DNA from: Cladorhizidae sp. MBARI D1340-BT2
Lineage: Eukaryota; Porifera; Demospongiae; Poecilosclerida; Cladorhizidae
Reading direction: 5' to 3'
Length of the DNA stretch: 64,000 bases
Assembly: GCA_028752905.1 (NCBI GenBank)
Contig: JAQNBH010000012.1
Location: 25,739,816 to 25,803,815, forward strand
Position numbers and translations under genes: made by a program. This document shows positions 47,643 through 58,640 of this stretch, piece after piece. Under the pieces are notes generated by a model that was not told where the DNA came from, searched no databases, and worked only from the letters and a program-made list of their open reading frames with translations. How positions within the stretch are numbered: the stretch's first letter is position 1; each line of letters opens with the position of its first letter.

Positions 47643-48084
47643 CTAATGGAGAGAGAGAGATAGGATGGCTTATCAACTATAATGTGCTGATCAGGCAGAA
47701 ACATCTGCTGGGGTGTGGTTTGATAGGAAATGCACACTTGGAGGAAATGAAAGTTAAAGCAATTAGAAAGGCAGAGGGGAGGAGCTAAGTGAACGGAAAA
47801 ATAGAAGTGGGTACATGTGTCAGATTAGGACAATTATCAATTATATAGAGAGGCACGTGCTCTTTTAACGATGAGGACAGAATCACATTAACAATCTGAC
47901 TAAGTTTAGACACGTAATTGTATAGAAGAACCTCGCACATCCAAACACATTGGGACCTACCCAAGTTTGGATAAGGGGGGGGGGAATCAGATACGCAAAA
48001 GTATGAATGTCATTATAACCCAAGAATACTGACTTGCAGTGTTTGAATAATCAGCTAATTATAATTAATGATTTTTTGAAATAT

Positions 48085-48640
48085 GTATCTGCAGGGCCTT
48101 GGGATGTGAGCAGGTCCTAGAAGGAGAAGCAGCTACACTGCATGTCCTCAGTAGCTGCCTGTCCCACACATTTATTTTCAGTAGTGTTGTATGTATTGTG
48201 TATAAGCAGTTGTTGATTACACTCTGTGCATTTACAGATTCTCCTTCATGTAACTTTTCATGGAATTCTGCTGACATCTCTCTTAGCAATGGTCCACTGA
48301 CTAGAGTGCCTCCTAACCCCTTTTCAAGAGATCTAGAGCTCTTTCAGGCTGGTTGCCGTTAGCAAGGCACATGACATCATGACTAGAACTTATCCCCTGA
48401 CTATCAAGGATGCTTGTAAACCTTCATTCTTGTTGATCTGTATCATTCTGCGAGTCCAGCTCAAGTGGCTCCTTCGGATATCTTGCCAAGAATAGCTAAC
48501 TACGGCTCAATAGGAACAACTACACTCCTCCTTTTGCTGGCCCTAGCGAACTGATTAGGCCTTCACATGCAAATCCAAAGCCTGCCCCACCCAACTAACT
48601 AAAATGCATGTTGATGATCATTACCATGTTTTATTATTTA
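48085..48640. repeat. Diverged dispersed repeat, copy 2
   Basis: Second copy of the repeat at 585-1080. It is flanked at about 47925 by AACCTCGCACATCCAAAC and at about 48695 by the complement of ACTCTCACATATCTGAACC. These look like imperfect terminal inverted repeats of a pogo/Tigger-like element, which would put its limits near 47925-48700. Lies in the PIKfyve intron between blocks 5 and 6. Confidence 0.5.
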
Positions 48641-48924
48641 ACCGAGTAAGGACAATTCAAGTGTTCGGATAATGGAGGTTCAGATATGTGAGAGTCAAAT
48701 GTACAATGCACATGTGCACAACATGCATGCACATGTCTAGGATACAGGAGGAAGACTTCACAAGTGCCCGAAGACTAATAAAGTCCCCCCTCACCCACCC
48801 CCCATCACTCGTACATTCCTCTGTTTCTCTTCTCCCTCTCTCCCACGTCCTCCCTCAGTCACAACCCTAGCATCACATCATCGTGATGACATCATCAAAG
48901 GGTTGATTAGGGCTGGCCAATGGC

Positions 48925-49505
48925 TGGCAAAGGCTGTGACTAGGGCTGTGACTAGGGCTGTGACTAGGGCTGTGACTAGGGCTGCGACTAGGGCTGCGAC
49001 TAGGGCTGCGACTAGGGCTGCGACGAGGGCTGCGACGAGGGCTGCGACTAGGGCTGCGACTAGGGCTGCGACTAGGGCTGCGACTAGGGCTGCAACTAGG
49101 GCTGCGACTAGGGCTGCGACTAGGGCTGCGACTAGGGCTGCGATTGGGCTGCGACTAGGGCTGCGACTAGGGCTGCGACTAGGGCTGCGACTAGGGCTGC
49201 GACTAGGGCTGCGACTAGGGCTGTGACTACGGCTGCGACTAGGGCTGCGACTAGGGCTGCGACTAGGGCTGCGACTAGGGCCACGACTAGGGCTACGACC
49301 AGGGCTACGACCAGGGCTACGACTAGGGCTATGACTAGGGCTACAACTAGGGCTACGACTAGGGCTAGGGCTATGACTAGGGCTACGACCAGGGCTACGA
49401 CGAGGGCTACAACTAGGGCTACGACTAGGGCTACGACTAGGGCTACAACTAGGTCTATGACTAGGGCTATGACTAGGGCTATGGCTACAGCAATGGCTAG
49501 GGCAG
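48925..49505. repeat. 12-bp minisatellite in variant domains, about 48 copies
   Basis: Unit GGGCTGCGACTA. In order it has about four GTGACTA units, then about 25 GCGACTA units, then a mixed block of ACGACTA/ACGACCA/ACAACTA/ATGACTA units. Related TAGGG-rich sequence continues to about 49570 and at 52000-52140. Confidence 0.95.
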
Positions 49506-49574
49506 TGGCTAGTTCAGAGCAAGGATCTAAGGCTAGGTGGCAGTCACAAGGGTTAGGCTAGGAGGCAGTGGCAA

Positions 49575-51997
49575 GGGGGGTTGAAACCGCCCACTCAGGA
49601 TCTGTGGGGCCCCCCCCTCCTCCCCCCTACCCACTAATTTTCACTGATACAAAAGTTCAAATGCAAGTCAACTGTGTTGAATTTCTATTTTATAGCCATG
49701 GACATAAACAGTATATATCAGCTGGTGAGATGTGATTAACACTATTCCACTAGCCTGGGACTGGTGAATGATCAAGGACTAGTAGTACAGCATTATTGCA
49801 ACTAGTTCCATTTATATAGAGAAATGACAAATGGCTGGCTACACAGTAAGTTTACAGCAACACAGTAACAACAGTTATTGTTAACTCGTTCACTGCAATG
49901 AAAGATATTTCTTCACTGTGATAGTGAATTGTTAATTACAAAAGCCGTCTCCTTGGCTTCATTGCCTTCCACAGAGCCAGCACAGCATCCAAGTCAACTT
50001 CAGGGAGTGATGGCACTTTGATGGCTATGGTGCAGGAAGCAGTGGATTACGAAGTCGATCCTTGATCTGCTTCATGTCACTAAAGGAGCGCCCAACAGTT
50101 GCAGTGGACACAGGAAGTACCATGGCTATGGAGAGCAGAATCTTGATGTTGGGTAAGGTCACACACTTTGCCTCACTTCTCAGGAACAGTGTTACAAGTT
50201 TCTTCAATGACAAACCCTTCATCTCCTCAAAGATGACCAATTTGAAAGCTTTCCACTCTAGTCTTGTCTCCGGCTTATAAGCATCTGCTGGAGTTGTGAA
50301 GACTTCTCCTTCACACTCAATCTCTGTTGTCACACTATAGAATTCTAGGAACTTCTCCAATTCTGCAGTGCCATATTGGTGCAGTTGCTGGACATCTGTT
50401 GGGCATTTCTGTGGGTCAAAGATGCTGAAAGAAGTCAAGATCTCCTTCAGGACAGAAAACTTCTTTGGATAGTAGTGGAACATCTTCCAAACAGACATCA
50501 GTGTTGCAAAGACTTTCTTCAGACTTGGTAGGCATCTACATAGCAGCTGAAACACAGCAAAGCTGCAGAACATGTGCCCTCAGTCCGCAAACAATGCTCG
50601 TGGTGCCAGTGTGCGGATACACATTTAGACTCCATTCTTCATGCCTGAGAAGGTAGCAGCCCCATCATATCCCTGTCCTCTTAGTTTCCCAGGTTCAATG
50701 CCACTGTCTGCTAGGAAAGCTTTCAGTGCAATAAATATTGAAGCAGCATCACATGCAGAAAGGCTAACAAGTCCCAGGAAATGTTCCACTTGTGAACCAG
50801 AACTGCCAACCCCATCTGAAGCAAGTTGAAAGCTCCTCAGTTGTTGCTATATCTGTCAACTCATCAGTCAGTATTGAACAGAATGCAGCTTCTTTTTAAG
50901 AGATTTGAGGATACCTTGTTGGATCCACAGGCTGATGGCATCAAGATACTCACTTAGGGCCACATGAGAGCGTAATTGGCATTTCTTGAAGCTGTATCTA
51001 AATGTTTCCTCACTTCATCATCACCGAACCGCATTATCAAAATTGGCAAAATCTATTTTCTGTTTACACAAAAAATACATGATCTTCAACCACTTCTTGA
51101 TCAGTACACGCATGCTTGTGTTGCTTCACCTGTTCATCGTATCTCTCTCTCCCCTGCTAAGCTGAAAGATGACAGCTCCTTCAGATTGGGTTTGTTTCTC
51201 TGCCTCTACTTTGGCTTTTGCTACTTTGTGACATGCTGTCATGTGCTTTCATTTATCCAGTGCCTTTTTCCAGTTGGACACTGGCGACAAATCCAAGTTC
51301 CCTCTGTGTGCTTCAGTACTTCCCTATCCTCCTTGTAAATATCAGAACAGTACTGACACAACATCCCATTGGTCACAGAGTTGAAACTTATTCAAGAGTA
51401 TTTCTCTTGCCAGTGTGACTAGAACTTCAGCTTCAGCTTCTTTATAACAGCACCTTCGCTGCCAGAAACTTGACTAGCTTCTGTTTCTTCTGACAGTGTC
51501 TTCTGACAGTGAAATTGATGCAACTGAAGAAGTGGACTGCTGTGTGGGATTCTCCTCAGATGCATCATTATGCTCTGACCTACCATTGCCAACATCCTTG
51601 GCCTCCTGGCTGTTCTTAAGCTTGGCTACTTTACTGACAGCAGTAGAAACTGAGTGATGAGAGTCAATAGAGTCCGGCAGTGTACGTTTCTTCAGAAATC
51701 TTCTGATATCCATGATGATGAATGATGACTTGTACAGTATGTATGATGACTGGAAGTGCAGTGGCAGGCTCTGGTTAAAGCTGACCTGACTATAGGGAAT
51801 CCCCATGGCAAGAATTTCCAAATGGCTTCCAGGCTCGGGTTGTTTTTAGAAACTGACTTATCCAGTCAGTCCTGGCATAATCGCCCCCTTCACTCATGTA
51901 ATGTGGGTGGCTGCACAGTAGCAGTGACTAATCTATCTGCATACGAGTCCTACTGAACCCTCCCCAGTTGAAAAATCCTGGATGAAACCCTGATAGG
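49575..51997 (-). mobile_element. Decayed hAT element (ZMYM/TTF-type transposase relative)
   Basis: C-terminal dimerisation region at 50025-50573 (minus) with VLPVSTATVGRSFSDMKQIK and DRLRNPLLP. N-terminal start at 51711-51474 with MDIRRFLKKRTLPDSID. Between them, fragments such as VRKHLDTASRNANYAL and FLGL-like pieces occur in broken frames with many stops. The right end CAGGGTTTCATCCAGGATTT (complement, ending 51997) looks like a hAT terminus. The left end near 49580 (GGGGTTGAAACCGCCCACTC) is a weak match. Lies in a PIKfyve intron. Confidence 0.65.
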
Positions 51998-51999
51998 GA

Positions 52000-52440
52000 T
52001 AGGGCAGTAGTAAGGGTTAGGGATATGGCTTAGGCAGTGGCAAGGTTAGGGCAATGCCTATGGAGAGTGGTAAAGGTGTAAGGGCTAGGGCTAGGGCACT
52101 AGGGCTGAGGCAGGCAAGGAATAGGGCTAGGGCAGTAGCTAGAGTAATGCAATGTCATCATGGATTTGTCCCTCTCCTCACCATCAAGTCCACTCCTCTC
52201 AATACTACCCACCCACCCCCCAAACCTGTGTCTCCTCTTCCCCACACCCAATAATAATTCACCCTCCTTTTCTCCACCGTCCAGTAATCCATACATGCCT
52301 AGCACTGCCACACCTTACGTATAGGACATCCCAGGCTAGGACACTTGGGACTCTCCCAGGATGTGCCTAGTGAGGTAACCAAATATAGAGCATGGATCCT
52401 GGAATCAGTGCCACTGTAGAGCTATGGATATTCTATGGAT
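52000..52440. other. PIKfyve intron with short TAGGGC-type and dispersed repeats
   Basis: 52010-52145 is GGGCTAGGGCAGTAG-like; 52320-52375 carries a copy of the GGACATCCCAGG dispersed repeat. No gene. Confidence 0.6.
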
Positions 52441-52444
52441 AAGG

Positions 52445-53125
52445 GCTAGGGGGTCGCTAGGGTTGTCTATGGCAAGGGCTGACTATGGCAAGGGCTACCT
52501 ATGACAAGGGCTACCTATGGCAAGGACTACCTATGGAAAGGGCTTCCTATGGCAAGGACTGCCTATGGCAAGGGCTACCTATGGCAAGGGCTACCTATGG
52601 CAAGGACTTCCTATGGCAAGGGCTACCTATGGCAGGGGCTACCTATGATAAGGGCTACCTATGGCAAGGGCACCCTATGGCAAGGGCTACCTATGGCAAG
52701 GGCTACCTATGGCAAGGGCTACCTATGGCAAGGACTACCTATGGCAAGGGCTACCTATGGCAAGGGCTACCTATAGCAAGGACTGCCTATGGCAAGGGCT
52801 ACCTATGGCAAGGGCTACCTATGGCAAGGACTACCTATGGCAAGGGCTACCTATGGCAAGGGCTACGGCCTACCTATGGCAAGGACTACCTATGGCATGG
52901 GCTACCTACATAACAAGGGCTACCTATGGCAAGGGCTACCTATGGCAAGGCCTACCTATGGCAATGGCTACCTAGGGCAAGGGCTACCTATGACAAGGGC
53001 TACCTATGGCAAGGGCTACCTAGGGCAAGGGCTACCTATGGCAAGGACTGCCTATGGCAAGGGCTACCTATGGCAAGGGCTACCTATGGCAAGGGCTACC
53101 TATGGCAAGGGCTACCTAAGGCTAT
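52445..53125. repeat. 16-bp minisatellite, about 42 copies
   Basis: Unit GGCTACCTATGGCAAG with GACTAC, GACTGC and CCTAGG variants. 16 bp gives a 16-residue period in all frames; open frames are spurious. Confidence 0.95.
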
Positions 53126-53249
53126 GGTAAGGGGTATTCTGGGCTAGGTATCCTAGGGCTAGGGACGTCATGATAGTCCCAGGATGTCCTAGGACAGGTG
53201 TGGCAACACTGGATATCCCTCCTGTAACCCCCTCCCTGCCTCTCCTAAC

Positions 53250-53506
53250 CTCATCCAGTATCAGAGCACTCTCTCTCTGACTCTTGGCACTGATTGGATC
53301 AAAACTGGTTGGCTTCCGACTGGATAGACGTCTCCGGGTAGGGGTTGGATTATCAAACTCTATTGCGGTGGTACGAGAGGGAGACAGGTCCATGATTTCC
53401 TGGCTCCTCCCTCCAGATGAGCCCTCGTCCCAGGACTTGTGAGGACTCAGGATGCTCATGGCAGGTGGGCGGGACCCGGAGAGGGTACGTCCAAAGTTTC
53501 CACTTC
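53250..53506 (-). CDS. PIKFYVE: PIKfyve linker exon between FYVE and DEP (block 5)
   Basis: Acceptor TATAG, then an open frame of 85 codons reading SGNFGRTLSGSRPPA to QRESALILDE, donor GAG|GTTAGG, phase 1 to phase 0. The end matches the family stretch ERKILLDS before DEP. The intron to block 4 is only 63 bp, far shorter than the others. Confidence 0.75.
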
Positions 53507-54125
53507 CTATATGTATACAGAGTAAATAGAAAAGCAAGCAAACACACAACAGGAGGCACTGCTTATTACCATGGAGAGGTTGAGGAGATTCAACACCAAT
53601 CTTGGATGAATGCGACGATGACGGTGTGTGGTCTACTGTTATGGAGTCGCTAGGTTGGACTGATTTATCCTCCATCTTGGACAAGCGGAACTCATTGAAC
53701 ACTTCCCAGCAATCTTAGACCCCCTGGAAATCTGTTACCAAGGAAAAATCAATGTTTTGATGATGTTATAACCTTTCAGCAAAGGTCCCAGCTGCCTAAG
53801 GTCCCAGCTGCCTGGCTTAAATTAGCCACAAAGTAAAACTTACAAGGTTAGCTGGGGTGGGGGTGGGGGGGTGGGGAGGGTTTTATAAAATGTGCCACTG
53901 CTTATGCAAGTCACCACTTGGTTTGGCTTATTTGGCTTACCATGGCAGTCAGTGTAAGAGCTAGTGTTAAGAAAGCCAAAAGAAGCAGTCCAGTACATAG
54001 ACTGACAGCTAAAGAGCGAGCCAGGCAGTTCACAGATGACACCTATGAAGATGGAGGAATACTGTTTTGCAAGTATTGTGAGCACAGTATTGACTATGTT
54101 CGTGTGGACACAATAAAAGATCACC

Positions 54126-57100
54126 TTAACCGATTACACGCCGTATTCCTAGTACCCGCGGGCAAATTATTCATGAATTAACGAGGTATTTTACTTATTA
54201 TTTTTATATCTTCCGTTCTGCAGGGACTCCACCCATGAAACTTGGGTCATATTCAGCCACATGATAGCTCTACTTCCTGTAAAAAAATCGAGCCTTCCTT
54301 ACCAACTGGGCAGAACTAACCAGCATTATAAAACCTTGTCATCTTCTTGGGGGTGAATATTTTCATATTTTCACACTATTATACACACATTATAATGCCA
54401 ACACAAGATGGAGCATCTATTTACAAACCCTCTACCATATGCAAAGCCAGTGGGTTGTTTTCCCCATCAAAATGCTAACAAATAATAATACAAAAAACAA
54501 ATTATAAGAGAGTGAAAATGCTAACACATACTAGAATAAAACCATAATATAAAACACAATTATGTAAGGGAGTGTCTTAGGTAGAGCTCTGGTCTTGCTG
54601 TCACGGGTAGAGTAGAACTTGCTCAGTCTTGGGTATAGCTTGCTTGGTCTCCGGCATGATATTTCACCATGTTTTTATTCTACACAAACATGAGATACCA
54701 GGATAAGAATAACACTTGAATACTGGAGAGACGAGAGAAGTAGACGAAGGGACAGGGACGAGAGAAGTAGACGAAGGGGCAGGGAACAAGAGAGAAGTAG
54801 ACGAAGGAGCAGGGAACAAGAGAGAAGCACAGAAAGGAGCAGGGGGTGCATAAACATTACTGATAGTCCACCAAGGTATGGTATTTACGAAAACAGTCAC
54901 GGCCTGTTGATCCACCACACAAAGGAACCTTACAAAAACAACACTGGGACCTTGCCTCATGCCTGTAACCTTTACAAATGCAAACTACACAGCGCTTCTT
55001 TGCACAGCACTGTGGGAAATGACCTAGTTTTAAATTGAGGCGATCTAGCTGACTATTTGCCTGACTACAACGTTGACCTGCACGCTGCCGAGAAGAGAAA
55101 GAACCAATCAAAGATTTAGCTAGAACAATCCTAGCTTCTAGATAATTACCCTTCCTTACTGATATTGGATATTGGAGCTCGGACAGAAGAAAACAAAATA
55201 AATGAATTCAATGAACAAGCTTCTATCAAATACGAAAAAACCCTTTTCCACCATCTCCTAGACTTTCTACCCAAATTATAGTAGCCTATTCTCTGATCTG
55301 CTCTGTCCACACCTCTCATGAATGACTGATAATCAGGCAAACATGGGGGACATGGCAGATCCTCTCTAGAACCATCAATTTTGCGCCTTTTTACAGTAGG
55401 AGGTACTAAATTATTTTCCGCGGGATGTATATTAGTTATCATGTAGATTGACCGTTTATCTACCCAAACTAAAGCCAGGAGTGCACCATTAGACCTATAA
55501 TCATAATAACCTCTTTTTCTAATCGAAGCTTTTGTTACTAAATCTGGAGGAAAGTTCCTCCTAGTATACCTAGCTGTACCACATGCACCAAAGCCTTTAC
55601 TTGTAAGCGTTTGAAATAAATTAGGACTAGTATAATAATTGTCCATGTACACATGGAAGTTCTTATGTTCTAATCCTTCTAACAAATCTAAAACAACTCT
55701 ACTACACAAACCAGTTTTATCAGCTACTTCCACGTTCTTACCTGTATAAATCTGCAACCGATAAATGTACCCATTCCTAGCATCACAAAGGACAAACACT
55801 TTTATCCCCCATTTTATTGGTTTGTCCTTCATATACTGTTTGAAGCCAAGCCTACCTTGAAAGGGAATCATAGCTTCATCAATACTAAGCTCTTGATGCA
55901 AAGTATATTCACTCTCAAACTTAGGAGTAATCAAATCTAATAACTTCCTTACCTTATAAAGCCGATCATAATTCAGGTTACCCTTTGTAACCAACAAACC
56001 ATCAATAGAATTTACATGTACATAACGCATTAGCTCCAAAAACCGAGTCCTAGGCATTACTTTACGAACCAAAGATCCAGACAAATCCGAGTGATTAGTG
56101 GACCAGTACAATTCTAAGTATGGAAGTGTGGAAACTCCCATTATTATCAACATTCCTACAAAAGCTTTCATTTCCTCTATATTAGTATCTACCCATGGCC
56201 TGGAGAGACTAGCCATCCTAGAAACGTAACTGTTCGTCTCTGCTACTAGGAGTTCCCACACTTCAAGAGTAAAAAAAAGGTAAAATGCATCTAAAAATGT
56301 ACTTGATGCACCAAGCAATGAAGAAGTTGGACCAGCTGTTGCTGTATAGTCCAATTTCAAAGGAGTTGGCTCCTTTATTTCCCACTTACCTGTGACCTCA
56401 GTTAGCCTAGAACCAGTGCCAGATGCTTGGGCAGAACCAGTGCCAGATGCTTGGGCAGAACCAGTGCCAGATGCTCGGACAGAACCAGTGCCAGATGCTC
56501 GGACAGAACCAGTGCCAGATGCTCGCACACGCCTATAACCTCTGGCCCGCCTACTACCAGTACCTTTTGGAGGACCACTAGCAACACTTACGACTCCACT
56601 ACCACTTGAGCTGCTTCCCCCTTGGCCAGTACTCCCTCGCCCGCCTCTCCCTCGGCCAGTACTCCCTCGCCCGCCTCTCCCTCGCACAACTCCAGCACCA
56701 GTCGTGTTCCCACGCCCTGTAGAGACTTCAGGCAAGGCTTCCTCATCCTCCAATGTAACAAAAGGAGTCATAGATGCCTCATCTCCACTCTCATCATCTG
56801 ATGCTGTAGGAAAAGTAGTGGGGAGGGTGGGAAAAACAAGATATATATATCAAGTTTGTGGTCAACATTTGTAAATTCAAATTCAAATGAAAATCAACAA
56901 CTCAACAACTCCAACCTACACTCTTAGCTATAACTTTTTTTCTATAACTATCCTGTCTGAATTTGGAATACCAACAGAATAAGCTAGTATTTGGCAATAG
57001 TACACTCTCAGTTGACTATGGTAAACAAAGGCTATGAAGCGCTAAGGTTAGAAGAAACTTACAATCGAGAAGTCCATCCAAGCACGCCTCTTCTCTTAGA

Positions 57101-57464
57101 GCAACTGGATCCAGAGTGTTTCCTCGGTATGCATAGATGTCTTCACCTTCTTCCCCAAATGAATCTGACCCAGAATCGCCAGAATCGTCGGCTAAAAGTT
57201 GAGAAATAACGTCCTCACAGGAGAGCATCTTTGAGCAGTTTAAAAAAAAAAGCTCGACCAACAAAAATGGCGTTCAACCGCAGGATTTTTGTTGCACGAT
57301 GCATCAACCGGAAATAATCATTTTTGTGACGTTCTCTAGTCTACTAGGCATGTGCAGAACCCAACCGGGGCTGTTAGCTCGTAACGGTTCATTTTATATA
57401 TTTTTGTGTGGCGAAGGATGTAAGGTCTCGCGCCATATGGCGCTTATGGCGTTTAATCGGTTAA
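54126..57464 (-). mobile_element. piggyBac element with TTAA target site
   Basis: Bounded by TTAA at 54126-54129 and 57461-57464. Inverted ends CCGATTACACGCCGTA and CCGATTAAACGCCATA (complement strand at right). 3.3 kb. It inserted at the left TTAA of the foldback MITE, or at the hAT TTAA next to it. The close match of the ends and an almost intact gene suggest it is the youngest insertion of the stack. Confidence 0.92.
54857..57228 (-). pseudogene. piggyBac transposase, two exons, single-base frameshift before the Cys-rich end
   Basis: Exon 1 57063-57228 starts MLSCEDVISQLLADDSGDSG and ends at donor GATT|GTAAGT. Exon 2 starts at 56803 after CCTACAG. The DDE_Tnp_1_7 core has ELSIDEAMIPFQGRLGFKQY (first Asp), HVYMDNYYTSPNLF (second) and MRGVDRADQRIGYYN (third/fourth). 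After SNISKEG a stop is met. Dropping one base from the CCC at 55149-55151 continues the frame as NYLEARIVLAKSLIGSFSSR into a Cys-rich C-terminal domain (CCAKKRCVVCICKG, CCFCKVPLCG, CFRKYH). The N-terminal part holds a Gly/Arg-rich stretch and five GTGSxxASG-type repeats. Confidence 0.9.
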
Positions 57465-58640
57465 GGGGGGACTATACCTGAAACTGGGAGAAAAACGTCT
57501 GTTGATTTGGACTGCCCATAACTTTTTTTAATAATTACTCTGTCCTAATAATATTATGGTCATATTGTTCCTTGATCTATGTGCTTTCCAATGATATAAA
57601 AGATTAGTCTATAGGCATATTTTCTCAGAAGATACATGCAGAAATATCAAGGCATTCCAAAAAACTAAACACTTCTGCCCCAACACTCCCCCCTCACCCA
57701 TACTTACAAACCAAAAGCTGTAAATTGGTCTGTGGTTTGCCTAAGCTATAGCTATTATACGGTGGAGACAAAAATTCAATTACTAAACTGGGGGGGGAGT
57801 GGCGCATCCTGCCGTACTAGTGAATACGCGATCTTAACGATAAATCTGCAAAGGTCACCTCTTCTAATCACCATAACTTGACAACCCATCAAGTTTTAAA
57901 AAAATTGTCTCGCTCATATAAGGCAAACCACAGACCAATTTACACTTTTGGTTTGTAAGTATGGGTGAGAGGGTAGTGTGGGGGCAGAAGTGGTCAGTTT
58001 TTTGGAATGCCTTGATACTTCTGCATGTATCTTCTGAGAAAATATGCCTATAGACTAATCTTTTATATCATTGGAAAGCACATAGATCAAGGAACAATAT
58101 GACCATAATATTATTTTTGGACAGAGTACCGTATTTGCCGGAGTATAAGTCGCAGTAGTAGCTCCAAATCTTCTTCTCCAATTGAGGGGTGCGACTTATA
58201 ATCCGAACATGCTTTTCCTTTAAACAACTGGGCGGGGTCTCTAGTGGCACGTGTGTCGATAAAATGTCTGGGAAGCGAATGAGTTACACACTGCTGGCTT
58301 TAAGCTCAAAGTAGTTGGGTATGCAGAGAAGTTCGGAAACAGAGCAGCGGAAAGAGAGTATAGAGTCAGTGAAAAATGCGCGAAGAGTGTTTTGACAACG
58401 CTGCCGAGATGCGCTAAAGGAAGGAAGGAGTGGTATTCGAAACTTTACCTATTGTCATTGCGCATGCGACCTATACTCCAACTATTATAGATTTTCAAAA
58501 TGATGGCCAACTTTGGGGGGTGCGACTTATATTCCGGTGCGACTTATACTCCGGCAAATACGGTAATTATAAAAAAAAGTTATGGGCAGTCCAAATCAAC
58601 AGACGTTTTTCTCCCAGTTTCAGGTATAGTCCCCCCTTAA
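57461..58640. mobile_element. Foldback TTAA MITE with long inverted arms
   Basis: Starts TTAAGGGGGGACTATACC and ends with its complement followed by TTAA (58637-58640). The arms pair over about 300 bp (57461-57770 with 57940-58640). The right arm is interrupted by a second MITE (58129-58563); without it the element is about 745 bp. No coding. TTAA target and G-rich ends fit a piggyBac-dependent MITE. Confidence 0.88.
58129..58563. mobile_element. Pogo/Tigger-like MITE with CENP-B-type remnant
   Basis: Ends CCGTATTTGCCGGAGTATAA and its complement, flanked by TA (58127-58128, 58564-58565). The plus strand inside reads FKLKVVGYAEKFGNRAAERE and YRVSEKCAKS in one frame, the helix-turn-helix start of Tigger/jerky transposases. 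So it is an internally deleted relative of a pogo-type element. Confidence 0.8.

Noticed and set aside
52485..53147. GYLWQGLPMARATYGK repeat protein
   Set aside because: 16-bp minisatellite; every frame gives the same 16-residue period.
53941..54181. Independent CGGBP1-like gene at the left of the nest
   Set aside because: Its reading continues across the TTAA insertion into the hAT transposase and completes the BED finger, so it is the transposase N-terminus.
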